Shown here: piece after piece, positions 48,210 through 64,000 of the stretch
Numbering within the stretch: the first letter of the stretch is position 1
How the letters are laid out: each line of letters starts with the position of its first letter
Assembly (NCBI GenBank): GCA_965153355.1
Contig: OZ231126.1
Span: 63,488,001 to 63,552,000, forward strand
Direction: 5' to 3'
Length of the DNA stretch: 64,000 bases
Origin: Flaccisagitta enflata
Lineage: Eukaryota > Chaetognatha > Sagittoidea > Aphragmophora
Notes under the pieces: model-generated
Seen by the model: the letters and a program-made list of their open reading frames with translations, nothing else
What the model was told of the DNA's origin: nothing
Databases searched by the model: none
Translations under genes and position numbers: made by a program

Positions 48210-48431
48210 GTCGTGGCCGACAGTGATGACATAGAAAACATAGAAGACCCCAGTCGCTTTCAGTGGGCAGTGACGAAAGGACATACGCATTACGCGACCA
48301 AAGAGTCTGAGGCCGACAATTTGACAGTTCCACACTTCGACGTTTTCTTCTTCTGCCTGACAACCATAGTGCTAGATGTCATAAAAAGAATCTGGCCGGG
48401 CGCTAAAAGATCTCGACGGAGAGAAAACTAG
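48210..48431 (+). CDS. Candidate terminal exon, unknown protein
   Basis: After a possible acceptor (TCATAACAG) a 73-codon frame runs to a TAG. It begins VVADSDDIENIEDPSRFQ, continues with WAVTKGHTHYATKESEAD, then a hydrophobic stretch (FDVFFFCLTTIVLDVI), and ends in a basic tail (KRIWPGAKRSRRREN). Composition is protein-like and free of simple repeats, unusual for this window. It abuts a family R element, so it could be captured host sequence, the last exon of a plus-strand gene, or chance. No partner exon was recognised. Confidence 0.3.
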   Translation, partial: VVADSDDIENIEDPSRFQWAVTKGHTHYATKESEADNLTVPHFDVFFFCLTTIVLDVIKRIWPGAKRSRRREN

Positions 48432-49128
48432 TCATCCAAGGATCGCACATGGTCAGCGGTACCCAATGCCCTGCTTGGAGTGATCAAGTGAAGTAGTGGA
48501 GTGAGAGCAGGGCAGCGGCCCCAAAGGGCCGATGTCCTGTAGGACACAGGGGTGAATTTCAAGACGTCCTTAGGCGGATTTGAAGTCGAGATGGCAGAAT
48601 TTAGTCCAAAAGAGCAAATTTGAGGTTTGGGGGGGCAGGCTTGAGGCCTAGAGGACAAATGGAGTGAGAGCAGGGCAGCGGCCCCAAAGGGCCGATGTCC
48701 TGTAGGACACAGGGGTGAATTTCAAGACGTCCTTAGGCGGATTTGAAGTCGAGATGGCAGAATTTAGTCCAAAAGAGCAAATTTGAGGTTTGGGGGGGCA
48801 GGCTTGAGGCCTAGAGGACAAATTCGAGGCCTGAATAGTTCATTTGAGGCCTGGAGGGCGGGTTTGAGGTCTGGATGGCTGATCTAAGGTCTTGAGAGCA
48901 GTTATGAGGTCTGGAGAGCTGATTTGAGCTCTCCAAGGTTAAATTGAGGTCTGATAGGGCTAATTTAAGGGCTCAGAGGGCCAAAACCAGGCCTGAGACT
49001 GCAGGCTTGAGGCGCCGATGGCTAAGAAGGGGGACGGACGGACGGATGGAAGGAAGGACGGAAGGACGGATGGACGTCTCGAAATTCCCCGTGTCCTACA
49101 GGACATCGGCCCTTTGGGGCCGCTTCCC
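48432..49128 (+). mobile_element. Family R element with internal duplication
   Basis: Hairpin arms GCGGCCCCAAAGGGCCGATG near the left and inverted at the right (GGACATCGGCCCTTTGGGGC) bracket a TTTGAGG(C/T)CTGGA array. A 163-bp block including the left arm is tandemly repeated (48497-48659 and 48660-48822). Confidence 0.85.
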
Positions 49129-49181
49129 AAAAAGGATGTCACAGTTGCACAACTCAGAATCGACGCAAAATACGTATGCAA

Positions 49182-49883
49182 CAGGTCGCCCAAGGGCAAT
49201 ATGTGGTCAGCGATACCCGTTGCCCTGCTTTGAGTAATTGTGAATTAGAGTGAGGGGAAGCAGGGCAGCGGCCCCGAAGGGGACGAAGTCCTGTAGAACA
49301 CAGGGGGACTTTCGTTCGTCCTGCCTGCAGAAGTGGATGAGATGCGATAGAGGGCTGACTGAAGGCCTTCTAGAGCCTAAACTGAGGTCTAAGAAGGCTG
49401 CTGCCAATTGGAAGATGGGAGGGCTGACTTGAGGCGTAAGAGAACTGGATTAAGACTTGAAAGGTCAGAGGACTGATTTGAAGCCTGAGAGCAATAAATT
49501 GAGGCTTAGATAGCTGATTTGAGGCCTGAGGGGCCAAGTTTGAGGCCTCTGAGGCCCGTTTGAGGCCTGAAGATTTGGATTTGAGGCCTAAGAAGCCTAA
49601 TTTGAGGCCTGAAAGGCCAGGTTTGAGGCCTGAGAGGCTTGATTTGAGGCCTGAGAGGCTTGATCTGAGGCCTGAGAGGCTTGAAGTGAGGCCTGAGAGG
49701 CTTGATTTGAGGCCTGAGAGGCCAGATTTGGGGTCTGAGAGGCCAGATTTGAGGTCTGAGAGGCCAGATTTTAGGCCTAAGGAGCCAGATGGGGGGGGAC
49801 GCACGGACGAACGAACGAACGAACGGACGAACGAAAGTCCCCCTGTGTTCTACAGGACTTCGTCCCCTTCGGGGCCGCTGCCC
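49182..49883 (+). mobile_element. Family R element, full copy (702 bp)
   Basis: Same ends as 38144-38862 (CAGGTCGCCCAAGGGCAATA and GGGGCCGCTGCCC) and the same hairpin modules and 21-bp array. It lies 53 bp after the previous R element in the same orientation. Confidence 0.9.
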
Positions 49884-50343
<460 letters not shown>

Positions 50344-50522
50344 AGTCGCGTGCTAGCGACTCTACAACCCGCTTTGTCGGTCCGTCCGTCGGTTGGTCGG
50401 TCACGTTTTACTTTTTTTATGATTTTATTTTTTTTTAACTCCACTGTTACTGCGTAAATGGTCTCAGATATGGCCCCTGCCCACCCGCACGCGACTTCGG
50501 TAGACGTGTATCCGGCCTTGTT
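50344..50522 (-). mobile_element. Family H element
   Basis: AGTCGCGTGCTAGCGACT after a T run, GGTCCGTCCGTCGGTTGG, then CCCACCCGCACGCGACTT and TATCCGGCCTTGTTT. Confidence 0.82.
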
Positions 50523-50795
50523 TCATGACAGGCTAGCTTCAATCCTCAAATCATACCTGAAATCTACCATTTTTTTTTCTTCTGGTGTTTTAAACCCAAC
50601 AACCATCCACCGCAGCAGTTTCTCCACCTCAACAGCCATATTTCATTCTTCGACATTTAACGATTGCCTTTAGCCAGCCTCTCTAAACCTTTTTCTTTCT
50701 TTTTTTGACAACCCAAGACCACGCTCTTTCTTTTACTTTTGGTTCGACCACAAAATCTTATTTCTTAAATTGTCTCTTCTGCTTCCTAAGACCAG

Positions 50796-51332
<537 letters not shown>

Positions 51333-51417
51333 ACAGCTTCTGATCGAATTTCTGATGGCATTTTGAATTTGGCATTAGTGTTTGATCCTCTCCTCAGCCA
51401 AGATTATTTAAGAGAAA

Positions 51418-51545
51418 GGGCGTGTTTCTAGTGAGCGCCAAAAACGCGTTTGTTTCCGTGAAACGCGATAACAGTATGAACACATTCAAGAATTTCAACT
51501 GTCCCACAAGGGAGTGAGCGAAGTGAGTGAGCGAGCCCGTGAATG
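51418..51545. mobile_element. Family G MITE, truncated copy
   Basis: The left half only, from GGGCGTGTTTCTAGT to GAGCCCGTGAATGAG, then unrelated DNA. Confidence 0.82.
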
Positions 51546-52122
51546 AGTTTTCTCTTTTTCTTTTTCTGTGGGCTGTGCAGGTTGATGAATTGACAGTACT
51601 TCCATCCTGGTGTATATAAACATATACGTATGTGTGTGTATCCACATTTAAAAAGAAGCAAATGAAAACAGCAAAGAAAAATGACTGAAGCTAGTTCATC
51701 GACGTACATCGACGCCTTTTCTATGCAATCATTGCTTGTCATGCACTCCATTGTTGTCCACCTCATGAATTGTTACCATAAAGGCATCAAGAGATGACAC
51801 GCAACAGATTAGGCAACTGCAAAGTTCAAAAAAAAAAAAAGCTGATCGCTGATTCTTGATTCTCCGTTGATAATATGCGCGTTACGTTGATCGACCATTA
51901 CAGCTATCAGAAGACTTGCTTATCCCGAAAAAATCATGGCATTATATCATAAGCCCGCCTCCTCTCTCCAAAGAAGTTTTTGCTCAACTCGTCTCTGAAG
52001 AGGTGCATGAATTTTATAATGAAAGTCTACATTTCCGTTCCCATCAAATTAAATAGAGCATGTTCAAATATGCAAATAAAAGCCGTTTGGAGGAAAATGA
52101 AAAGAGAAAGAGAAAATGAGAA

Positions 52123-52206
<84 letters not shown>

Positions 52207-52695
52207 GGCAGCGCAACAACAACAACAACAAAAACAGTCGCAGCGGAAACAAGAACAAATATAATTTAAAGAGGAACAACAGAAACGGCGCACGACCAAA
52301 AAATTATTACCCTCAAAATAAACGTCGGAAAAGTCCAGCCCATCTCGGCATAGAGGCTGGCATTTTTGAATACAAGGAAAAATGAGGAAGGGGGGGGGGG
52401 AGAGGGAGGGCTGATGTTTTCTATTCTGATGGCCCAACAGTGGTGAGACTAAGGAAATATCTTGTTATGTTTTATACTAATGGTTAGAGGCAAAGGAATG
52501 GGATGGATCATACTCACACGGAACTAGAGTGAGTAAGACCAACCAGAAGTGACAAACAATTATACAGTAAAAACGATGCGTCTTTACTTGAAGTAAAGTG
52601 ACGGACTGCCTTACGAAAATGACAAGTCTTGTAAAGATGCCGTGGCGCCATTCATAAAGAAACAAGAGGAAGTTGGTAGAGGTGGGTCGAGGGAA
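51546..52695. repeat. Unassigned DNA with (GA)n
   Basis: (GA)n 52126-52201. No supported gene. Confidence 0.7.
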
Positions 52696-53620
52696 AACAA
52701 GGCCGGATACACGGCTACCCCAGTCGCGTGCGGGTGGGCAGGGGCCACTTTATCATTTGGGCAGGAGCAGTGAGGCCAAAGACCGCAAAAGCCAAAAACA
52801 GGTCGCCCAAGGGCAATATGTGGTCAGCGATACCCGTTGCCCTGCTTTGAGTGATTGTGAATTGGAGTGAGGGGAAGCAGGGCAGCGGCCCCGAAGGGGA
52901 CGAAGTCCTGTAGAACACAGGGGGACTTTCGTTCGTCCTACCTGAAGAAAAGGATGAGATGCTATAGAGGGCTGACTGAAGGCATTCAAGAGCCTAAACT
53001 GAGGTCTAAGAAGGCTGATATAAGGCCTGAGAATGCCGATTGGAAGCTTGAGAGGGCTGACTTGAGGCTTGAGAGAGCTGGATTAAGGCTTGAAAGGCCA
53101 GAGGACTGATTTGAAGCCTGGGAGCAATAAATTGAGGTTTAGATGGCTGATTTGAGGCCTGAGAGGCCTAATTTGAGGCATGAGAGTCCAGGTTTGAGGC
53201 CTAAGAATTTGGATTTGAGGCCTGAGAAGCCAAATTTGAGGCCTGAGAGGCCAGATTTGAGGCCTGAGAGGCCAGATTCGAGGCCTGAGAGGCCAGATTA
53301 GAGGCCTGAGAGTTCAGATTTGTGGCCTGAGAGGCCAGATTTGAGGCCTGGGAGGCTGGATTTGAGACCTGAGCGGCTGGATTTGAGGCCTGAGAGGCCA
53401 GATTTGAGGCCTGAGGGGTCTGATGAAGGGGGGGGGACTAACGAACGGACGGACGGACGGACGGACGAACGAAAGTCCCCCTGTGTTCTACAGGACTTCG
53501 TCCCCTTTGGGGCCGCTGCCCAAAAAAGTAAAGTGTGACGGACGGACGGAAAGACCGACAGACCGACGGACCGACGGACGGACCGACAAAGCGGGGTGTA
53601 GAGTCGCGTAGCACGCGACT
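52696..53620 (+). mobile_element. Family H element, interrupted copy
   Basis: Left part 52696-52798 (AACAAGGCCGGATACACGGC, then AGTCGCGTGCGGGTGGGCAG). Right part 53522-53620 has (GACC/GACG)n and the hairpin AGTCGCGTAGCACGCGACT before AAAAA. Family R separates the halves. Confidence 0.88.
52799..53521 (+). mobile_element. Family R element nested in family H (723 bp)
   Basis: A full R copy whose both junctions lie in an A run inside the family H copy 52696-53620. The split H halves fix the R ends as CAGGTCGCC and GCTGCCC. Confidence 0.93.
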
Positions 53621-53665
53621 AAAAAGAGTGGATATCGCCGTGGTTAAAATAGAAATTTAAAAAAA

Positions 53666-53760
<95 letters not shown>

Positions 53761-54720
53761 AGGGAGTTTTTTTTTTTCTTATTGCCTTTCGCCCTTACAT
53801 GTCTGAATGTCAAAGTGCTTTTCGTACGTCTGTCTGCGCCCTTCACATCCTATCAACATTTTCTCCTTCATCTTCCTCTTTTTTTTGTTTCATCTTCTTC
53901 TATTTTCCTCTTCCTCCTCTTCTTTTAATTTTTTTTCTTCTTCTTCTTCTTCTTCTTCTTCTTCTTCTTCTTCTTCTTCTTCTTCTTCTTCTTCTTCTTC
54001 TTCTTCTTCTTCTTCTTCTTCACTCTTTCTGTCCTCGTCCTTTCGTCTTTGCATTTGAGTGCAAGCCATTAAAACTGTTCAAATTCAAAATCTCAGATTT
54101 AAAGGCACAGTTTAAAGGAAAAATTTAGAAAATTAAGAAGGAAAGAAAGATAAAAAGCAAGAAAGATTTTCACTTTCATAAAAGCAAACAGAGAAAAAAA
54201 CCTATAGGCTAGAAGCAGATTTCAAAGCGGATTGTAAAGTAAAGTTGAAAACCCACGAATTTTCTCCATTTTTATGGCGAGAAAAATTAAAGGGGGGCAA
54301 ATAAACAACGTATTCGCCTGCTTTCAACAGAAGCTGGCCATGAAAAAAAGAGAGAGATATGTTAATTCTGCATGATTGATCACTTCATTCATTTGCGATA
54401 ACTTTCACACAATTCGTTTGTTCTCTATGTAACGACTTGCCATGATCTATTGGAGTTTATACGTAAATTGTACTTGCTACACTTCAATGGTTTTATGAGT
54501 GAGTAAAAAATATAAAGATTGCTTTATCAATTGAATATTTATATGTAATATAAACGTAAACCGTCCTTTGCAAAAAAAATGAAGCCTTTTTTAAATCTTT
54601 GGAATTCTTGAATTCAAAGTTTGTCAGCTTTGGTGCACATGAAGCAAGTATGCTGCATGCATAAAGGTTGGTCACTAATGGTTTGTTCCCCCCCATTTCA
54701 TGCTTTTTATCATCCTGTGA
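53621..54720. repeat. (GA)n and (TTC)n arrays
   Basis: (GA)n 53671-53758; (TTC)n 53937-54020. 54030-54720 is unassigned. Confidence 0.92.
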
Positions 54721-54898
54721 TCTGTGCCGTGAGGCTAATGAAGAAGAAGAAGAAGAAGAAGAAGAAGAAGAAGAAGAAGAAGAAGAAGAAGAAGAAGAAG
54801 AAGAAGAAGGAGTATGAGGCGTGTGCCGTGAGGCTAATGAAGAAGAAGAAGAAGAAGAAGAAGAAGAAGAAGAAGAAGAAGAAGAAGAAGAAGAAGAA

Positions 54899-54929
<31 letters not shown>

Positions 54930-55048
54930 GAGCGGAAGAAGAAGGAGCATGTGGCGTGTGCCGACCGTTCATGTCTTGATGACGTCAAAGTTTTCACGAA
55001 ATTGAGGATTAAGACAAGATTTCGAGGATGACGTTGAAAAAGGACGAA

Positions 55049-55118
<70 letters not shown>

Positions 55119-55128
55119 GTGATGATGG

Positions 55129-55189
<61 letters not shown>

Positions 55190-55200
55190 AAGGAAGATGA
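54721..55200. repeat. Duplicated (GAA)n units, then (GAT)n
   Basis: GTGCCGTGAGGCTAATGAAG heads two successive (GAA)n arrays (54725 and 54821), so a unit of about 96 bp including its microsatellite was duplicated. (GAT)n follows at 55050-55188. Confidence 0.93.
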
Positions 55201-57335
<2,135 letters not shown>

Positions 57336-57337
57336 TA

Positions 57338-57741
57338 CAGACAGGACACTAATAAGAAGTGAGGAGGGACCCAAAGGTTTAGCAGCCCCCCCTACAGCTC
57401 ACATGGCTCAAGTAATTTTCTCACTTCCAGTGGCGGTTGACACCCTAGGTGGATACAATTGGCGCCACCGTGGCGATTTTTGAATTTTCATTTAGAACAC
57501 CCCAAGATTTAAGTAAATTGCTCAAATTTGCCCCCCAAAAAGTGAACACTTTTTTCCACTAATTTTGTAACTTTAGGGGTGTTCTAGGTGGAAATTCAAA
57601 AAACGCCACAGTGGCGCCAATTGTATCCGCCTAAGGTGTCAACCGCTACTGGAAGTGAGAAAATTGCTTGAGCCATGTAAGCTGTAGGGGGGGCTGCTAA
57701 ACATTTGGGTCCCTCCTCACCTCTTATTAGGGTCCTGTCTG
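57338..57741. mobile_element. Foldback Tc1/mariner-like MITE (404 bp)
   Basis: Almost the whole element is two inverted arms of about 170-190 bp, starting CAGACAGGAC and flanked by TA (57336-37, 57742-43). The arms include GGCGCCA and the run GGGGGGGCTGCT. The centre is about 57540. Confidence 0.9.
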
Positions 57742-57743
57742 TA

Positions 57744-59060
<1,317 letters not shown>

Positions 59061-59300
59061 GACGTGTTTCTAGTGAAGACAAACAACGCGTTTGCACATA
59101 TTCAAGATTTTCAACTGTCCCACAAGGGAGTGAGCGAAGTGAGTGAGCGAGCCCGTGAACGGAGCGAGCGAGCATAGCAAAGCGTAGCGCTGCGGAGCGA
59201 GTGAGCGGAGTGAGCGGAGTGAGCGCTGCGAGCGAACGAATGTAGCGAGCGACCGGGTGGCCCTTTCAAAACGCGATCGTCTTTGACAAGAAACGCCCCC
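59061..59300. mobile_element. Family G MITE, copy 5
   Basis: Ends GACGTGTTTCTAGTG and AAGAAACGCCCCC with the usual GAGCG interior. The left terminus has decayed, so no target duplication is clear. Confidence 0.85.
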
Positions 59301-59594
59301 TTAAGCTTATTTATCATCTAATATATATTTCATCCTATCCGCGAAACATAGAAAAAAATTCTCTCACTCTCATTCTCATGTATAGTTAGCTTTCTCATTC
59401 TCAGCTAAGCATGTAATTTGTGAGCCACTTTTTGATCGGTTACAAAGCTCATGTGGCGATGTCTTTTTTGCCCTAGACAGAAGTATCAGGCTCGTCCTAA
59501 ATTTGCATCAACGTCTAGAGGTGGCCTTGCCCAAAGTTAATCTACTCAAACCTGCCTCGCTCATAAAAAGGCCTTGAGAAAGAACTCTTGAGAA

Positions 59595-59745
59595 AACAAG
59601 GCCAGATACACGGCGATACAGTCGCGGACGGTTGGGCAGGAGCAGTAGTGCGAAAACCACTCAAAATTCAAAAATGTTACGGGACGGACCGACCGACGGA
59701 CCGACTGACCGACACGGCAAGGTGTAGAGTCGCGTGTCCGCGACT
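59595..59745 (+). mobile_element. Family H element, compact
   Basis: AACAAGGCCAGATACACGGC, AGTCGCGGACGGTTGGGCAG, (GACC)n and the hairpin AGTCGCGTGTCCGCGACT before AAAAA. At 151 bp it is close to a minimal element. Confidence 0.85.
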
Positions 59746-60063
59746 AAAAATCTCATTACTCTTCCCTCACTGCACCCCCCCCCCTTTCTGGCGGAAACCT
59801 CTCCTCTCGGTGCCCTTTCACGGACGCGCTTGAGAGTAGATGACCACATGGGTTATTATCAGAGGAGAGAAACAGCCGGAGAACGCATATGAAATGCCTT
59901 GACCGATATCATATCTCAGTCTTGAGATGTCATTTTTCACGGATGACCATCTTTCTCCTTTTGAGTAATATTCCGAAGAGGAGGAATGTCGTTTTTAACC
60001 AAAAAGAAGGTCAAACCCTTTTGAATCGCTTAACCCTCAACTACGCGAGTATTCCAACGACGA

Positions 60064-61262
60064 ATGGACCACCCAGTCTCAGATCACCCTTATTTCCACT
60101 TCATCACCCAGTCTCAGATCACCCTTATTTCCACTTCACCACCCAGTCTCAGATCACCCTTATTTCCACTTCACCACCCAGTCTCAGATCACCCTTATTT
60201 CCACTTCACCACCCAGTCTCAGATCACCCTTATTTCCACTTCACCACCCAGTCTCAGATCACCCTTATTTCCACTTCACCACCCAGTCTCAGATCACCCT
60301 TATTTCCACTTCACCACCCAGTCTCAGATCACCCTTACAGCCTTATTTCCACTTAACCACCTAGTCTCAGATCACCCTTATTTCCACTTCACCACCCAGT
60401 CTCAGATCACCCTTATTTCCACTTCACCACCCAGTCTCAGATCACCCTTACAGCCTTATTTCCACTTAACCACCTAGTCTCAGATCACCCTTATTTCCAC
60501 TTCACCACCCAGTCTCAGATCACCCTTCTTTCCACTTCATCACCCAGTCTCAGATCACCACTTCACCACCCAGTCTCAGATCACCCTTATTTCCCCTTCA
60601 CCACCCAGTCTCAGATCACCCTTATTTCCACTTCACCACCCAGTCTCAGATCACCCTTATTTCCACTTCACCACCCAGTCTCAGATCACCCTTACAGCCT
60701 TATTTCCACTTAACCACCTAGTCTCAGATCACCCTTATTTCCACTTCACCACCCAGTCTCAGATCACCCTTATTTCCACTTCACCACCCAGTCTCAGATC
60801 ACCCTTATTTCCACTTCACCACCCAGTCTCAGATCACCCTTATTTCCACTTCACCACCCAGTCTCATATCACCCTTATTTCCACTTCACCACCCAGTCTC
60901 ATATCACCCTTATTTCCACTTCACCACCCAGTCTCATATCACCCTTATTTCCACTTCACCACCCAGTCTCATATCACCCTTGTTTCCACTTCACCACCCA
61001 GTCTTATATCACCCTTATTTCCACTTCACCACCCAGTCTCATATCACCCTTATTTCCACTTCACCACCCAGTCTCAGATCACCCTTACAGCCTTATTTCC
61101 ACTTAACCACCTAGTCTCAGATCACCCTTATTTCCACTTCACCACCCAGTCTCAGATCACCCTTATTTTCACTTCACCACCCAGTCTCATATCACCCTTA
61201 TTTCCACTTCACCACCCAGTCTCAGATCACCCTTATTTCCACTTCACCACCCAGTCTCAGAT
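60064..61262. repeat. 35-bp minisatellite, about 34 units
   Basis: Unit begins CCACCCAGTCTCAGATCACC and ends CTTATTTCCACTTCA. A variant with an 8-base insert (CAGCCTTA) plus two linked changes recurs at about 60331, 60447, 60691 and 61085, and TCATATC-type units cluster at 60865-61060, a sign of local higher-order amplification. 35 is not a multiple of three, so all frames stay open through the array; it is not a gene. Confidence 0.95.
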
Positions 61263-62001
<739 letters not shown>

Positions 62002-62215
62002 AGTCTCAGATCACCCTTATTTCCACTTCACCACCCAGTCTCAGATCACCCTTATTTCCACTTCACCACCCAGTCTCAGATCACCCTTATTTCCACTTCA
62101 CCACCCAGTCTCAGATCACCCTTTATTTTCACTTCACCACCCAGTCTCATATCACCTTATTTTCATTTGCAACGCAGTCTCAGATCACTCTTAATTCCAC
62201 CTAAACTTTCAGTCT
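62002..62215. repeat. 35-bp minisatellite, second block
   Basis: Four good units and one or two decayed ones continue the array of 60064-61262 after the insertion. Confidence 0.9.
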
Positions 62216-62773
62216 CACATCATATCCAATGCACTTGGAATAGACTTTTCAATCATCGCATTTCAAACCAGTTTAGGATAATGCCCATTCCAATTCGATT
62301 TAACACCGAGAATAAAATCATCCTATTCCTTTCACCACTCAAGTCTAACTCACCACATAGCCTAGTTAAGAAGCCCCCCTGTTTACCAGTAACCATCGAG
62401 CTTCCTACAGCTGTACCATCCTGTACTCACCACCCATTATAAAAAAAAAACCTCTAAAGGCATTTTATTATTATCCATTTTCGATTCTCTTTCTCAATTC
62501 CACCCATCTCCCCTGCACTTGAATTTCCAAGCAAGCACGACAGTTTTTTTACACCAACACCACCATTTCGATTGAGGTCGTTATTCTACAAGAGAGAGAG
62601 AGATTAGTTTCCCCATCAAAGCAACGTCACTTCAGTTTTGACATTTCAGACATTTCAGCCTTTAACCCTGAGACGGTTTTCTCTTTCTCGACAGTTGAAA
62701 ATTGAGATTTCAGCTGTTAAAAGACTTCGTGTTTCAACTTTGATGAAAACTAAAAACCACCGTCTCACTTTTT
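62216..62773. other. No recognised feature
   Basis: C- and A-rich single-copy-looking DNA after the decayed end of the 35-bp array. No gene supported. Confidence 0.5.
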
Positions 62774-62923
62774 AGTCGCGGACACGCGACTGTGTAGGCC
62801 ACGTTTCGGTCCGTCGGTCCATCAGTCCGTCGGTCCGTCGGTCCGTAACAAAGTGCTTTTTCGAGGTTTTCCGCTTCTGCCCACCCGTCCGCGACTAATG
62901 CTGCCGTTTATACGGCCTTGTTT
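62774..62923 (-). mobile_element. Family H element, compact
   Basis: AGTCGCGGACACGCGACT after a T run, (GGTCCGTC)n, CCCACCCGTCCGCGACTAAT and TATACGGCCTTGTT. Confidence 0.85.

Positions 62924-64000
<1,077 letters not shown>

Noticed and set aside
52300-52400. Possible upstream sema-domain exon (LDFSDVYFEG on the minus strand)
   Set aside because: Only a few residues resemble the sema DFS motif, the alignment fails around them, and no good splice sites or phase fit.
60064-60477. Open frames of about 140-155 residues in the 35-bp array
   Set aside because: The unit length is not a multiple of three, so frames rotate; all three are open because the unit lacks stops.
60064-61262. CRISPR-like array of 35-bp repeats
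   Set aside because: Units are directly adjacent without spacers and the window is an animal genome.

Overview
This is animal nuclear DNA. A split gene on the minus strand has canonical GT-AG introns and phases that agree from exon to exon. Intergenic and intronic DNA is packed with transposable elements and with dozens of simple-sequence arrays, mostly (GA/CT)n but also GAA, GAAA, GAAT, GT, GTT and GAT. No rRNA gene, confident tRNA gene, CRISPR array or bacterial-type operon is visible. The protein is closest to class 5 semaphorins (compared from memory with vertebrate Sema5A). The species cannot be named from the sequence; a marine invertebrate would fit.

The one confident host gene is a class 5 semaphorin, read right to left. 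Exons in transcript order are 47634-47491 and 45985-45791 (middle of the sema propeller), 17152-16979 and 16607-16229 (rest of the propeller), 7578-7325 (PSI domain plus first thrombospondin type 1 repeat) and 3867-3672 (second TSP1 repeat). The start of the gene lies beyond 64000 and the later TSP1 repeats, membrane segment and tail lie before 1 or were not found. One sema exon carries an in-frame (AAC)35 tract that inserts 35 asparagines. The acceptor of another exon has been tandemly duplicated. (CT)n arrays sit directly upstream of several acceptors.

The 28.6-kb intron between 17.2 and 45.8 kb holds a frameshifted Penelope-like reverse transcriptase (about 23.1-25.1 kb), an hAT-type non-autonomous element with an 8-bp target duplication (32.2-32.9 kb), several Tc1/mariner-like foldback elements with TA duplications, and many simple repeats. 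The stretch from 48 to 64 kb has no confident gene; it holds mobile elements, simple repeats and a 35-bp minisatellite of about 1.2 kb that is itself interrupted by an insertion.

Three non-autonomous families recur. Family H ends in a hairpin (AGTCGCG...CGCGACT) next to an A run, carries (GACC/GACG)n, and has a left subterminal decamer that co-varies with the right hairpin arm. Family R has long hairpin-forming inverted repeats around a roughly 20-21-bp GGCCTGAG minisatellite; one R copy is nested inside an H copy. Family G is a MITE of about 265 bp made of GAGCG-type words, with 3-bp target duplications. H and R are the best candidates for undescribed systems.
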